In this document: one piece after another, positions 43,317 through 55,420 of the stretch
Layout of the letters: every line of letters begins with the position of its first letter
How positions within the stretch are numbered: position 1 is the stretch's first letter
NCBI GenBank assembly: GCA_907163375.1
Contig: CAJQUW010009005.1
Span: forward strand, 1 to 64,000
Reading direction: 5' to 3'
DNA length: 64,000 nucleotides
From: Prostheceraeus crozeri
Lineage: Eukaryota > Platyhelminthes > Polycladida > Euryleptidae
The notes under the pieces: model-generated
What the model saw: only the letters and a program-made list of their open reading frames with translations
Told to the model about the DNA's origin: nothing
Database searches by the model: none
Made by a program: the position numbers and the translations under genes

Positions 43317-44990
43317 TCTAATCGTTGTGAATGAATTATCTTTCAGGTTCAGACAAGACACTAAGGCTCATGCAATAAAAGACCAGTTGCTCACCAGCTT
43401 ATCAAGAATTTTCTGTACTGCTCGTTGGGCATTTCATCACTAATCGTCCACAATTCAGTTACAATTCACTGGTACGATGATGTAGCGTTAATGAGAGATG
43501 CTGTTTCATGTCGGTACAGCGCACGTCCAATGTAATTAAATATTGAATAGGCCTATTGAAAGCTTTCCCTCTAATGAGTCCATACAGTTAGATTTGCATA
43601 CTGCATAACAACACTGTGTAATACATTCACAGATGACTGCTTTGAATTTGTATCCGTTATGAATACATGCTGGAAATGTCTCATGTCAGCTCAAGATGAC
43701 ATAGATATCTATCAATCCGAACTCTGTACCCCGACCCCACTCGAAAGATAGGCTCTAATTAGTGTATCTGACATGCGTGTGGAAGTGACAACAAGCCACA
43801 AGACCGATTAGTCATTACAAAATCTGAGAGATGAGACCACACTATGCCCATAGAGTTCTACATGACTATACCTTATTGATGTCACAGAGCAAAACACTTC
43901 GATGGAATGCTGCATAAAATCGATATGTTGCAAAATCGATAAGTGTTGAAAATTTAAGCATGTTAATCAAAATAGCGAATGAAGATAGAACAAATGCATT
44001 GCTGAATTAGTGAACAGCGAATGACTACATGAATGTTGTTCAGGTGTTCTAAAGCATGAATCATTGCACCAGAGAAATCAGTCAAGCCACTGAAGTCAGC
44101 TGAAGACATTGTATGAGATTGCAGTACATGGCTCGATAGAAAATGTGCCCCTCCATCTCAGAATAATATGCGCATGTTCTGCTCCACTGCAGGTAAGATT
44201 CTGACTAACATTTGTTGCTTCGAAATTGCATGCATTATGCTATGAAATACTCAAGATGGCTAATAAAAACATGTTAGGGACATATTGATAATCAGGATTT
44301 ACTAAGCAGGCGGGAAGTATTTTGGGATACCGTACATAAATTAACACTTTAGATATTCACGCAGTTTGAAACTGCACGGTCAATGTCCATTTATTGAATG
44401 ATAATTGTGCTTTTTACTTTATCTTTCCTATGTCAAAATACCGCTCATGTTGTCATTAAAAGAGAATCCTCTCTTACTAGTACAGGGATTATTATCGGAA
44501 ATTGGTGTTCTACGTGACAGTGCAGGCTAGGTGCTTGGTTAGCGATCTTTCGGTATAGAAATCGAGCACCGAAAGTGTCATAGGAAGTCGTCAGAAAGGG
44601 CATCCGGACCAAATGGTCACAGCCAGATCAAAGTCTGACTCTGTGTCAACACAGTGGAGCCCCAAGTAAGGTAGAGTAGACGTTGACCTAGTACAGGCCA
44701 CAATTTACTTCAACTAATTAAAAAACAATATTGCATGAATTATCAGACTGCAATGAAGTTATACCTGGTCATCATTATTACGTAATGCGTAGGCTATACT
44801 TAACCTTAGTCGTGCATACATGAGCCTACAACGATCAAGGATGCAATCAGAACACTAGAACCTTCAGAGATGAAACATAGGCCTACATATAATCCGACAT
44901 AACAGTTTAACTGATCATCAGTCTGCAGCTGCGACACCTATCCTGTTTTTTTGAAATTATCTTAATATGATATCTTAATAAACAATGCAA
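43317..44990. other. non-coding, nothing recognised
   Basis: No supported gene or repeat. Confidence 0.4.
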
Positions 44991-44999
44991 AAAGTAGTC

Positions 45000-46680
45000 C
45001 ACTGCAAGGAAAAGAAAATTAATTTATTGAAATTAATTGCAATTAGTTGATTGATAAACCATCTTCAATTCAATTAATTGATTGGATCAGCTGCCAATTA
45101 ATTGCAATTATTCACAAGCAAAAAAGCGATTTATTGAACGATTACTGCAAGTTATAATGTATAATTAATAGCTCTACACAGTCGATGATGTGATATTCTG
45201 TAGATATACTCGTTTTTGAAACGAAGAAATGTTTGATGTTAGCCTAATGCGACACTTGCTGTTAATAATCTACACAATTCATTTAAACTTTAATTTAAAA
45301 GTCTCTAACTAGTAAATATAAATACTTCGTATTTTCTCTTAGATAAAAGTCAAATTAAGGTCACGATGGTCAGAGTGACAGTGTTTGAACCAAAAAATAT
45401 TGCGCTTATATATTGTTATAAAAATATAATAAATGTTAATTATCAGTCATTGCTTGATATTGCTATGAGAACATTTTCATGTTTTATCATGCAAATTAGT
45501 TGAACGAGCATAGTGGTGCAGAAAATACATACTTGTGATTGCAAATTCTATTCTATAGTGTTTTAATGCACTTTCGTAGACCTGTGTGCTGTGGAACTAA
45601 CGTTCTAAGTGTTAATCAATCAAGTGTCCGTCAACAGCGGAAAGATCAACCTAGATCTGGCAATGATAAAAAATTATTGCATTATTGTCAACTAATTGAT
45701 TGCTCATGTGATCCAATTGAGTCAATTGATTCTCAGCAAAAAAAAATGAGACCAATTAAATTGCTAATAATTTTTTTCCAACCCCAGGTTGTGTTCCAGT
45801 ACCGTATGAACTCCATCTCAATTATCCTTCGTCTTGCGACATGTGATATCGATTGCGACATTGTGGCGCTATCTTGCATCGCAATGTAGCCACATGATTA
45901 TGGGCTTCATAACCGTGCACTGTATTACAAGCATTTTATCAATTGATTCAAATAAATTCACAAATATATACTTCAAAGATCATCTGAACACCATGTTTAA
46001 GATAGAAGTGCAACTATCAATTACAACTATGCTATGAATCTGTTCGGTTTTGGCGTCAGTGTCCTATCTAATCATAAAAAATTGAAGTACAGCCTGGAAA
46101 CCAAAAAATAATTGCATTGCAATTTATTGGTCACAATGATCGCTGTAACCCAAAGATTCCAATTAATTAATTGTTGTTACAGAAAAATTGCAATTGATTG
46201 ATTGCAGTCTGTCAATAATTGCTATCAATTGATTGATCTGTAATGAAGTTATTTAGTTGAATGTTAACTTGCAAAACCGCCTACACTCACCACCATAGGA
46301 AAAGCATAACACATTCAGTGATTAAGATTATTAGTCTACCTATCTTATATTATGTCATTAAATCTTAAATTTATGTCAATCTAGGCACGCGACTTCTTGT
46401 TCTCTAGTTTGAATAGTCACTCCGACTAAGAATGTAGCAACAAATATTTCATGCAGAAAGTCACCGCCCAAATTGGCAGTATGCAAGTTTACGACTTGCA
46501 CAATCTGCCAATTTATGCAGCCTAAATAGGTGTAGCACATGTTTTTATCTAAGTCGAAAATTAAAATCAAGAATTAATCTAATCAAATTGTGATTAAAAA
46601 AATCCAATTAGTTGATTGCTGACATACGATGATTCCAGCTAATTGATTGCTGTCGTCCAAATATTTCAATCAGTTTTTGG
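45000..46680. repeat. region rich in CAATTGATTG-like words
   Basis: Words of the type (T)CAATTAATTG / CAATTGATTG recur in clusters at about 45010-45120, 45690-45740, 46140-46240 and 46600-46660, separated by unrelated sequence. It may be a decayed A+T-rich satellite. Open frames in it lack domain support. Confidence 0.4.
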
Positions 46681-46689
46681 TGAATCCTG

Positions 46690-48555
46690 AACCTAGGTAT
46701 AGAATATTTACTAGAAGATAGGCCAGAATCTTCGAGCTCAGCTAGCGGTGGCCCAAAGAATTAATAAAAGGCGACTGCGAAATAATCCTAATATTACTAA
46801 ATAATCTGATTTGATGGCATCCTTTAAGTATCTAGGAATCCCTAAATTGAAAATGTAATCCAATAACACAGAACCTACGCAGGCCTACATCATTCTTTCA
46901 ATTTATGAATTTCTTAGCCAACTAAACCTACATCGCTAGACTCTGAGAAAGTTAAGCTACTAGATTATTAATGTGCTGCAAAAGATGGCCATTGACAGAA
47001 AACACATTTTAAACACTAAGCAACCAGAACAAAGTATTTTGTCATCTATGATAATTGTGATCTATTATACTGAATTTACTGAAATTGCATGCAACGATAA
47101 ATTGCAAGTCAAACGAAAAATATCACTGTCCAGTCAGTTCTTATTTATCATTCAAATTTTTGTGTGAGCCATGATCCTAAAATTCAAAACGTGCGAGATT
47201 TTCGTCAAAAAAAGTCAACCTGTCGAATCTTGCAGCGATGGACTTCCAAATTTGCTATGAAATTAAGGAAACACCCTTACACGGATGACTTATGTCAGCG
47301 ACTTTTCATTTTCAGATATTTCGAAGAAACAGATGGCTTTATGATGAACTTTTACAATTGGATTCGTCCAGGTGTTCTCCGACGCTAAATGAAGTATGAA
47401 TAGCCAATTACCAATAGTGAGGGAATTTGCACGCTACGTTGGAATAACGATCGTTTTCTTTAACAAAGCACTCAATTTATACTTCACTGTAGATAAATTT
47501 AATAGAAAAGTCTGAAGTCGCATTATCAATGAATAGGTAATCACAAAAACATGAAAATATGCATAATTGACCATATATCTTAATTATCAGTATTTAGTTA
47601 AGGTCTTTCCAACCAATTTGGCGTCGGAACAAACGCGTCTACAACTTATTTCCACGCAACGTTGCGTGCGGATAACCTCACTGTGGGTAACTGTCTATTT
47701 CCATGTAATTTTTTTGGTTGGAATTACCACACCGGTCAGATCCCGAAAAATTTTCGATAACCGGCTTTTAAGTTCCATCCTTTTTACTATCTCGGTTGCA
47801 CGCTATTATTTTATAAAATGGAAATTGCAATCATGTACATGCCAGATGAGTAACGAGTGATAAACCTATAGACTTGGATTAGGCTAAATAAAAGATAGGC
47901 CTTAATAGTTGCAGATTCTATGCTAATTTGCATTAGGCGTGGGAACCGCAAGTTACTTATGTGTCCACCTACAATTTTTTATTTACAAAGATATTACAAA
48001 GATGACTACTAATACTGTGGCCTACTCAATCACACTTGCAACTATTCTGAATGTCGTGACAGTTCAAAGCGTGATCACAATCAAATAGTCAAGATTTATG
48101 CAGAGCTACAGCTAGTAAGGCCTATATTACCCACTCAAGCAGCTGCTTGAGAGAAGAGCATGAAAACTCAGCAATTATGAATATTCACCTTGTGTGAAAA
48201 TATGTAAGTATCACCACTGAAGGATCCCACAATGACTATTAAAATAAAATTGTAGATCGCGTTTGGACTAGACTGATGAACTAGGAAAAATAAGAATAGG
48301 AGAAACACTCATTCTCCTGATGAAAATACTCTTTTGGAAGACAATCATTTTCAGGCGGTTCCTATTTGTCTCACTAACTAGTTCCATGCAATAAGTGGGA
48401 AGTTTAGAACGAAATGGAGAACACTTATTCATCTAGAACCGGCTATCAACAATTTGCACAGACAAAGCTCACTTGATTAGATGCTATAGCCTACCTCAAG
48501 CACAAACCATACTGAGTGCTACTTTGTACACTTGACATGCAGGTAACTTACTGAT
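46690..48555. other. non-coding, nothing recognised
   Basis: No supported gene or repeat. Confidence 0.4.
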
Positions 48556-48565
48556 GCTGTCACAC

Positions 48566-48740
48566 ATTTATCAAGGAGTAAGTGACAGCAGATAGTGGAT
48601 GACAATATAGGAATCAATCTCACCGAATTGAAAAAATCTGCTTACCACTTATGACTTGCATTCATTCACATTCGCCAAGGAGTAAGTGACAGCGGACAAT
48701 TGATGAAAATACAGCAATAAATCTCAGTCGAATAATACTT
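48566..48740. repeat. two-copy direct repeat, ~105-bp period
   Basis: CAAGGAGTAAGTGACAGC occurs exactly twice, about 105 bp apart, with similar sequence on either side (ATGACAATATAGGAAT against ATGAAAATACAGCAAT). Confidence 0.65.
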
Positions 48741-48744
48741 GATT

Positions 48745-50290
48745 CCAGGTCTGCATGCTTGCTCTCGACAAAACGGTGGTCTGCCTAAATTCGTATCTCC
48801 GAGGAACCGAATATGTTTAAACAAAATTATTTTAAATAACCAGATAGAGTTTTATTCTGGTTTTATCATGTAGGCTTTTCCTCGATAGCCCACTCATGAA
48901 TGAATTAGCATTTAGGCAATGCTTCAGCAGTGTTGAGATGCAACGATGCAAGTATATTCACCTACATCACTAGAACATTATATCTTTGGGTATTACTTTG
49001 TTGAACTGAGGGTTAGAGAGAAAAGCAAGACTATAGAGTAAGTACCTTTTCTGTGAGCAAGACTATTGAGAAGAGGTTCATCAATATTCATGATCAAATT
49101 CTACCTCGCCACGGGAATTCAACCTCGGCGGCTAAAGAATTAGAAGATTCCAGGAAACGAACAAGTGTACTTGAGCAGATGCCGCAGAGAAAAGCTGTGT
49201 AACAAACTATGCTACAATTTTGAATAATTTTATAAGAATGAGAGCAAAACAGATCTACGAAGTTTTCAATTATTTAGATGTTTTGCGTTGTATCAAAAAA
49301 CATCAATCTTTTGACAAAAATTGCCACTTTTATCAATTATATTATTTATCTGCTTTTCTTTTAATGACCAAAGTAATTGAATTCGAACTGTCACAGCTGA
49401 TTTAATTGTATTACACGAAAGAAATCTATTTTGACAATTTTCACACGACTTTAGAGCTTGGAATTGATCGAGAAAACATTAGCCGGCACTAAAGAATAAA
49501 TTATAACGGCACAATATCTCGGATTTCGATTACTCAAGCACGACAAAAATCATTTGTAGTTGAAGGCATTGATTTCCACAATGTGGAAGGTTGATGTTCC
49601 CATAGATGATTATGCAATTCCAGTTCAAGCCAATGCAACTCCTTGATAAGATTGAGTGTCCTAGCCAAGAAGTGCTTCGGTCAGCGGTTATATTGCCTAA
49701 ATTGGCAATGATTCAGAATTGCGGAAAATTTTAGGTTCGGCTACAAATTATGCGAAGAATTAACACCAAACATTCATATGAACCGCATCCTTTTGCAGCT
49801 CTACAAAGCGTCTGTCGCACCACTGTGATGAGACCACAATGTGAGATGCCATTTATCTGTGACATGATGTAAAAGGACTGAAAAACAGCGGAAATTTTGT
49901 AATAGTAATTCTTGATTTAATTGCAGCATTTCAATCATTTAGTAACGACAATGGGTACAAGCCACGGCTAATCAAATTACCGCTTGCAGCATATTCCTGA
50001 AAATGTACAAATTGTAGAGAGAAATGCATATTTTCTCAAAATTTTCAGTTGGTATTCAAATAATAACAGAAAATTTTATGTGGACGGGAATGCTTCGTGT
50101 GTACAGCAATAGCCGGGTGCCCGAACTCAATACATATATCTTCCGGCGACCACCGTTATCCCATTATAATTCCGACCTCTGCCCGACCATTTTTTTTTTG
50201 TTTTAAAATGGTCTAAAACCACTTCAGTGTCAACCTGCTTTCAAAGGAAGTAGCCCTAGTGAGCACAGAATGCGTCTCAAGTCATTTCAT
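48745..50290. other. non-coding, nothing recognised
   Basis: No supported gene or repeat. Confidence 0.4.
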
Positions 50291-50294
50291 GCTT

Positions 50295-50610
50295 CACGAA
50301 GTTTTCCCGCTACCCAGCTTCGTTACGAATTCGTTACGCGGGTGGGCGATCTAGCGGGTAGCTATCACGAATCATCTTCATCGGACAAGTTCGTCCCGCT
50401 CAAGGACCTGTTTCGGCTGTTAAAGCTATGCAACTGATAAGTTTGATAACATCTAATTAATTTGAAGTTGGACAAATGCAACCGGATTACTTTCACACAC
50501 GACACGAAGCTTTTAAGTCAAAACATGAACACGACTGTCCTGCCTTAACACGACACAATGCGAACACGAAGTTCAAGCAGCTTGCATCTAAACAAGAAAC
50601 ACGAAAGTCA
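50295..50610 (-). repeat. CpG-rich block with TACCCGCTAGATCGCCC and ACACGAA words
   Basis: On the minus strand 50300-50370 contains CTACCCGCTAGATCGCCC, matching the block at 40147. From 50490 to 50610 the word ACACGAA/ACACGAC is repeated. Similar ACACGA words recur at 55515-55600. Confidence 0.45.
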
Positions 50611-50648
50611 CGCGAAATTTTTTGCTAGTGAGCAAATCATTTAGAATA

Positions 50649-51479
50649 CCGTATTTCTTTGAATAAGAGACGCGTCTCTTATTTTTTTCAGATCCCTGAT
50701 TGATGCGTCTCTTATTCAGGAGCGTCTCTTATTCAAGGGCGTCTCTTATTTATCAAATGTTCAAGTTTTCATTCTTCCATTAGAAAAAGATGTCTTAGTG
50801 TTTTGCCACTATTCTCTTAGGTAACCTTTGCATTCCTCACTTAGGCCTATGTCATGGGCAAATTTCGCCAGTAATTTTTCTTACATATATGCGCTTTATC
50901 ATAATTCAGATATTTTGGAAATGATAGGAGTTTTATGGTTTGTAGTAGCATATCTTGTAGACTCATCTAATGCATTCATATACCAGTACATGTTGGCCAC
51001 TATACATGTTGACTAGATCTGAATTTACCGAAACGAAAATACCGATAATCAAGTAGTATTTACAGCAAAAGTTACCGACGGGTACATGACTCCAAATGCA
51101 AAGGAAGCTACCGTATAATGCCTCCTTAAATGGTAGATGAAGTAACCTTAAGTAGGCCTGCATGTACGTATGTACAACATGCATGTACTGCATGTACAAC
51201 AACAAGAAGCCTTACATATTATACAATATTGGTCATGATACCCGGTATTTAGTAGTAGACTGACTTATTTTACTAAGATAAGTAGGCCTAATAATCGCTC
51301 AGGCGGATGTAGCTACCACATTACAATAGCCTGTATGTAATATGTCTATAGCAGTCTATTTTTTGTACATGCGTCTCTTATTCAAGGGCGTCTCTTATTA
51401 ATTTTTTTCCTCTCACGGATGCGTCTCTTATTCGAGGGCGTCCTTTATTCAAGGGCGTCTCATATTCAAAGAAATACGG
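50649..51479. mobile_element. non-autonomous element with ends built of tandem GCGTCTCTTATTCAAGG units
   Basis: Both ends are inverted copies starting CCGTATTTCTTTGAATA and are flanked by TA (50647-50648 and 51480-51481). Each end continues into several imperfect copies of a roughly 17-bp unit, GCGTCTCTTATTCAAGG, at 50670-50755 and 51368-51465. The centre has no transposase. TA target and length (831 bp) suit a MITE, superfamily not certain. Confidence 0.75.
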
Positions 51480-51491
51480 TATATTAGGGTA

Positions 51492-52226
51492 GGGGGCATC
51501 CATCTAGTGTGCACGCATAAAAATCTTCATTTTTTGAATACCCCCTTGCACGCATTTATCGACCCAACCTCCTCAATGCGTGCGCACAGTTTTCTGCCCC
51601 CCCCAAACATTGCGAAGTTCGAGACCGGTCCCAGTTTGCTTCTGATATTTATAAGCTTAAATAATTATTAAACAGAAGAAATCGGAATCCACCAGTCTGC
51701 ATCTCTTGATTGTAGGTTCTAGTCATAGAAATTTACAAATACTTCTACAGGATGAGATGTGCGATCGCCGTACGAGTACATAACAAACGCCGCTGCACAG
51801 GGAGAATTTACGTATGGTTGTGAGCCAATCAACTGTTGCACGGCTCGGTGCACGCCTGTCGTTCCGGGTCACCGTCTTCTCTTTGGTGCACGCGCGTTCA
51901 TCATACGCAGACTAGAGAGCGATGAAGGAAAAACGCTACGCCGTGACCGTGGAATTGCTGCATAGTTGGTCATTAACGCCTACATAGGAAGCGATGAATG
52001 TCTAGTCCTAGATGTTTATAGAACTCAAGTTAAACAACGGTAGTCTACAAGAATAGGATTGTTGGTGACCAAATTATATATAATTTAAGTTTACGTTCAT
52101 TTTTCATAAAATAGAAAGCGTACGCACGCATTTTGGAAAGCACCCCCTCCCCTTGCATGCAACTGCACGCATTTTGACTGCCCTTAATCCTCCCTCTGAC
52201 TGCGTGCACACTATATGGATGCCCCC
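51492..52226. mobile_element. non-autonomous element, ends GGGGGCATCCATCTAG
   Basis: The left end GGGGGCATCCATCTAGTGTG and the right end on the opposite strand (GGGGGCATCCATATAGTGTG) match at 19 of 20 positions; further CACGCA words follow on both sides. No clear target duplication and no transposase. It lies 13 bp after the preceding element and 8 bp before the Kolobok copy. Confidence 0.65.
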
Positions 52227-52234
52227 TTACTTAA

Positions 52235-54230
52235 AGGGGCACTGTACTTGTTTTGACATGTGAGCTCAAAACAACCTTCAGTTATAGTTAGATCGAATGC
52301 GCTTGGTCGCGCGCACCGCATCTCCTCGTGGAAGGAGAAAGCGGCTATTGTATTCAGGTGATGACGTCATCGTGCTCTTCGACAGTCGTAGTCGTGAAAA
52401 AGCATTGATGCCGAGTGAGATATTTTGTCGATTGAAGCGAGGTCATTTGTCTGTAACGATGCCTCACTGTCAAGATGGAAAGTGCGCTACGAACACAAGA
52501 TGTTTGGGAGACTTGCACTTCCACAAATTCCCAAAAGATGAGCCCAGAAGGTCCGTTTGGATACGTAATTGCGGAAGAAGGGTTTGATCAGCCAACCTCT
52601 ACATGGATGGGTATTTGCTCTCTACATTTCCACAATGACATGTATGTGAGGGATTTAAAATCCGAATTACTTGGAACACCCAAGAAGTACAAGCTGAAGG
52701 AAGATGCTATACCTACACTTAATCTACCAGAAAAAAGAGAAAATTTCCAATTCAACTGTCCACCAAATCAAATGAGATCTGCCGCAAGAAAGTTACAGGA
52801 AACCTGGTTATCGCTAGCTGTCAACGAAGGTAATAAAAGTGTTAATAAAATCTTGTCATTCATTGCATCTTTTCAGATGATTTTTTATTTTCAGCATTAA
52901 AATGATTACTGTTATTAGAATGCGATAAAAATGTCATTTTTAGGTACGACTCGTCAGGATCATGTGCTAATCATTGCTGTTATACTATTATGGATTACAA
53001 AACTAATCTCATTCTTAATTATAACCATGTGAGTGTTGAAGACAGTGGCGGTTCTAGTCCTGCGATGGAGACAATTGGGTTTTTGAAAAGCTTAAATTCT
53101 TTGCTCACAGAATTGAAAGATTTAACAGCGCAGATGGAAAGTTTGATATTTTGTACAGATCGGAATGCGAGCATCTCAAAAATTTTGCGAGAGGATCATC
53201 AATACTCAAACGTAATTCACGAATTTGATGTGTGGCATTTAGTCAAAAATATCCGTAAGCGAGTTCGCCAAGCATCAAGAAAGAAAGACTGCGAATTATT
53301 GTCCCTATGGAGTAAAAGTATAATCAATCACTTTTGGTATTGTGCGCAGTCATGTGATTATCGGCCTGATTTACTTGAATCAAAATGGAAGTCGCTAGAC
53401 GAGCATCTATCTAACATTCACGATCATTGCGAACACGCGAATCTGCCCGATGATGAGGCGCGACAGAAGGCTTGGATCTCGGTCGGATCTCCAGCTCATT
53501 CAAATTTACAAAAAAATGTTTTTGATAAGAAATTGTTGTCTGCTATAAGATCCTGCAGACATTTTGTACATACATCTGCTTTAGAATCGTTTCATAACGA
53601 ACTCTTAAAATATCTTCCGAAACGCCAAAATTTCTCAGAAAGCATTGATATGCGAATTCAGTTGGCGATAATGGATCACAACATCAATGTTGGTCGCTCT
53701 TCATTGGACCGAAAATGGCATACCTATAGAAAGTCATCTAAATGTACTAAAGATCGGAATGTATTTGAAAGCAAGTCAATCGAATGGAGAAGTATCGTCA
53801 TGTGTGCATTGCTGGATTGACCTGAGTAGCTAAAGGATTTATAATTTTATCAACTCTCAGTTTTTGTGATTTTCTTATTACAATTAATTGTTGTTCTTAA
53901 TCTATTCTTATGTTGAATTGAAAACATTTAGACCATCAAGCTTATCGTCAGAGGGTCGTGTAACGATTGGGACTCAATTTAGGCACTGGGAGGCAAAAAA
54001 GATCAACCACAGACGACCAGGAGGGGCGCATTTAGCACGGTTCACACTCAGTATGAAAGACGCTTTTTCACGACTACGACTGTCGAAGAGCACGATGACG
54101 TCATCACCTGAATACAATAGCCGCTTTCTCCTTCCACGAGGAGATGCGGTGCGCGCGACCAAGCGCATTCGATCAAACTATAACTGAAGGTTGTTTTGAG
54201 CTCACATGTCAAAACAAGTACAGTGCCCCT
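52235..54230 (+). mobile_element. Kolobok DNA transposon, recent, internally deleted
   Basis: A 1996-bp element with 169-bp terminal inverted repeats (52235-52403 and 54062-54230) starting AGGGGCACTGTAC that differ at one position, flanked by TTAA (52231-52234 and 54231-54234). TTAA targets plus a THAP-containing transposase define the Kolobok superfamily. The near-identical ends imply a recent insertion. Each end carries the palindrome TGACGTCA. The coding part is THAP exon plus catalytic C-terminal region with the middle missing, so this copy would depend on a relative to move. Confidence 0.85.
52459..53820 (+). pseudogene. Kolobok transposase, THAP and C-terminal core, damaged
   Basis: Starts at the ATG at 52459 (MPHCQDGKC). 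The THAP finger shows its first C pair, HFHKFPKDEPRRSVWIRNC, a one-base frame change near 52570-52585, then the second pair in GICSLHFHND and the terminal AIPTLNLP. A second region, open from about 52942 to 53820, contains RYDSSGS (probable first catalytic aspartate), FCTDRNASI, HEFDVWHLVKNIRKRV, SIINHFWYCAQS and HTSALESFHNELLKYLP, the order seen in Kolobok transposases. The stretch expected between the two is absent; donor- and acceptor-like sites at about 52829 and 52943 could join what remains. Confidence 0.75.
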
Positions 54231-54690
54231 TTAATGCAAAACAATGGTTACTTTACTTGTGGAGGAAACTACACCAGTTTATAGAAATTACAAAGTATTT
54301 TGAATTAGATTAAGAGTTCAGTCATTTATGTCAAAAGGTTCTAGACAGATTAGCTATTTAACAAAGGGCTGCTTATCAATCTACTCTGGACGCATGAGAA
54401 CGCTGTTTATCGTCTGTGACAAATCCCGTTGTTGAAAATCCACTTTCGCTTGTAGCGGAAGTAAGTGGCTGGGCAACAGTCGAGTGTACTGTGCGCTCTA
54501 CTACAATTATGGTACTGGACAGTGCACTCGGCCCACCACCAGACTGAGGGTTCGCACAGGAGGTGGTTAATCCTCGTGGTTGTTCAGCTAAGCATTAGTC
54601 AATTGTATGCATGTACATGCATTGGTCTTTAGCCGACCTAGCTGTGTAGTTACATTAACACAGTGCTGTATATTTATCCTTCGTGGACTA

Positions 54691-55420
54691 GATAATAGTC
54701 CGGCAGCCAGAGCGAGTTTCTGTAGGGAACATGGCCAAAAATTAGACTTTCACAGAATGATGTGCACCCTATGCCTACTACCAATCAGTGCGTCTGCCGA
54801 GTTCTAGTTAATTCCTCTTCTTGTCAGACAGGATCAAAGAAAAACACATGTCTATCCAATGGTACGCAGATTGACGTTTTTTGGCAAAAATGACATTATC
54901 CATGTTTTTTCTTATCAACTGAAAAGTAATAAGTCTAGAGCCATAATTTTCGGCATGATGCGTCTACAGGTCATTTCCTTTCATGTGTTTGTGATATTAT
55001 CATGCTTCTGATCGGTGATATATGCGAGAATGTGGTTCAATGTGTTATCAAAGGGCCAACATGTTGGCACTTGCCGATTTTAGGAGGCTTGCCAAATTTG
55101 AATGCAGCTTCACAGAAAAATGCTCAGGAACATGATACGAAGAAACTTCAAGACAATCTATGTCAAAAATTATGGCTCTAGACTTAGTACTTTTCAGTCG
55201 ATAAGAGGAAACATAGAAAATTTCAATTTTGTCAAAAACTGTGATCTGCGTACCACTGAATTAACGTTTTTCTTTGACTGTATCTCGCAAGTGGAGGAAA
55301 CAACCAGAACTCGGCAGACGCGCAGATTCGTACTAGGCATAGGGTGTACATCATTCTGTGAAAGTCTTTTCGGCCTCGTTCACTATAGAAACTCGTTCTG
55401 GCTTCCGGACTATAACTTGT
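54691..55420. repeat. large foldback element, ~270-bp arms
   Basis: Arms of about 275 and 270 bp (54691-54965 and 55150-55420) are inverted copies sharing ATAGTCCGG, CGAGTTTCT, GACTTTCACAGAATGATGT, GCGTCTGCCGAGTTCT and AGTCTAGAGCCATAATTTT. Spacer about 185 bp. The arms look about 80% alike, so it is older than the foldback at 40.9 kb. The 112-codon plus-strand frame at 55102-55440 mostly translates the right arm and is not taken as a gene. Confidence 0.8.

Noticed and set aside
50670-50755. Short regular repeats suggesting a CRISPR-like array
   Set aside because: Units are tandem, without unique spacers, form inverted transposon ends, and the DNA is animal.
52297-54168. Matching frames on both strands starting MRLVARTASP
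   Set aside because: The same peptide arises from the two Kolobok terminal repeats, not from genes.
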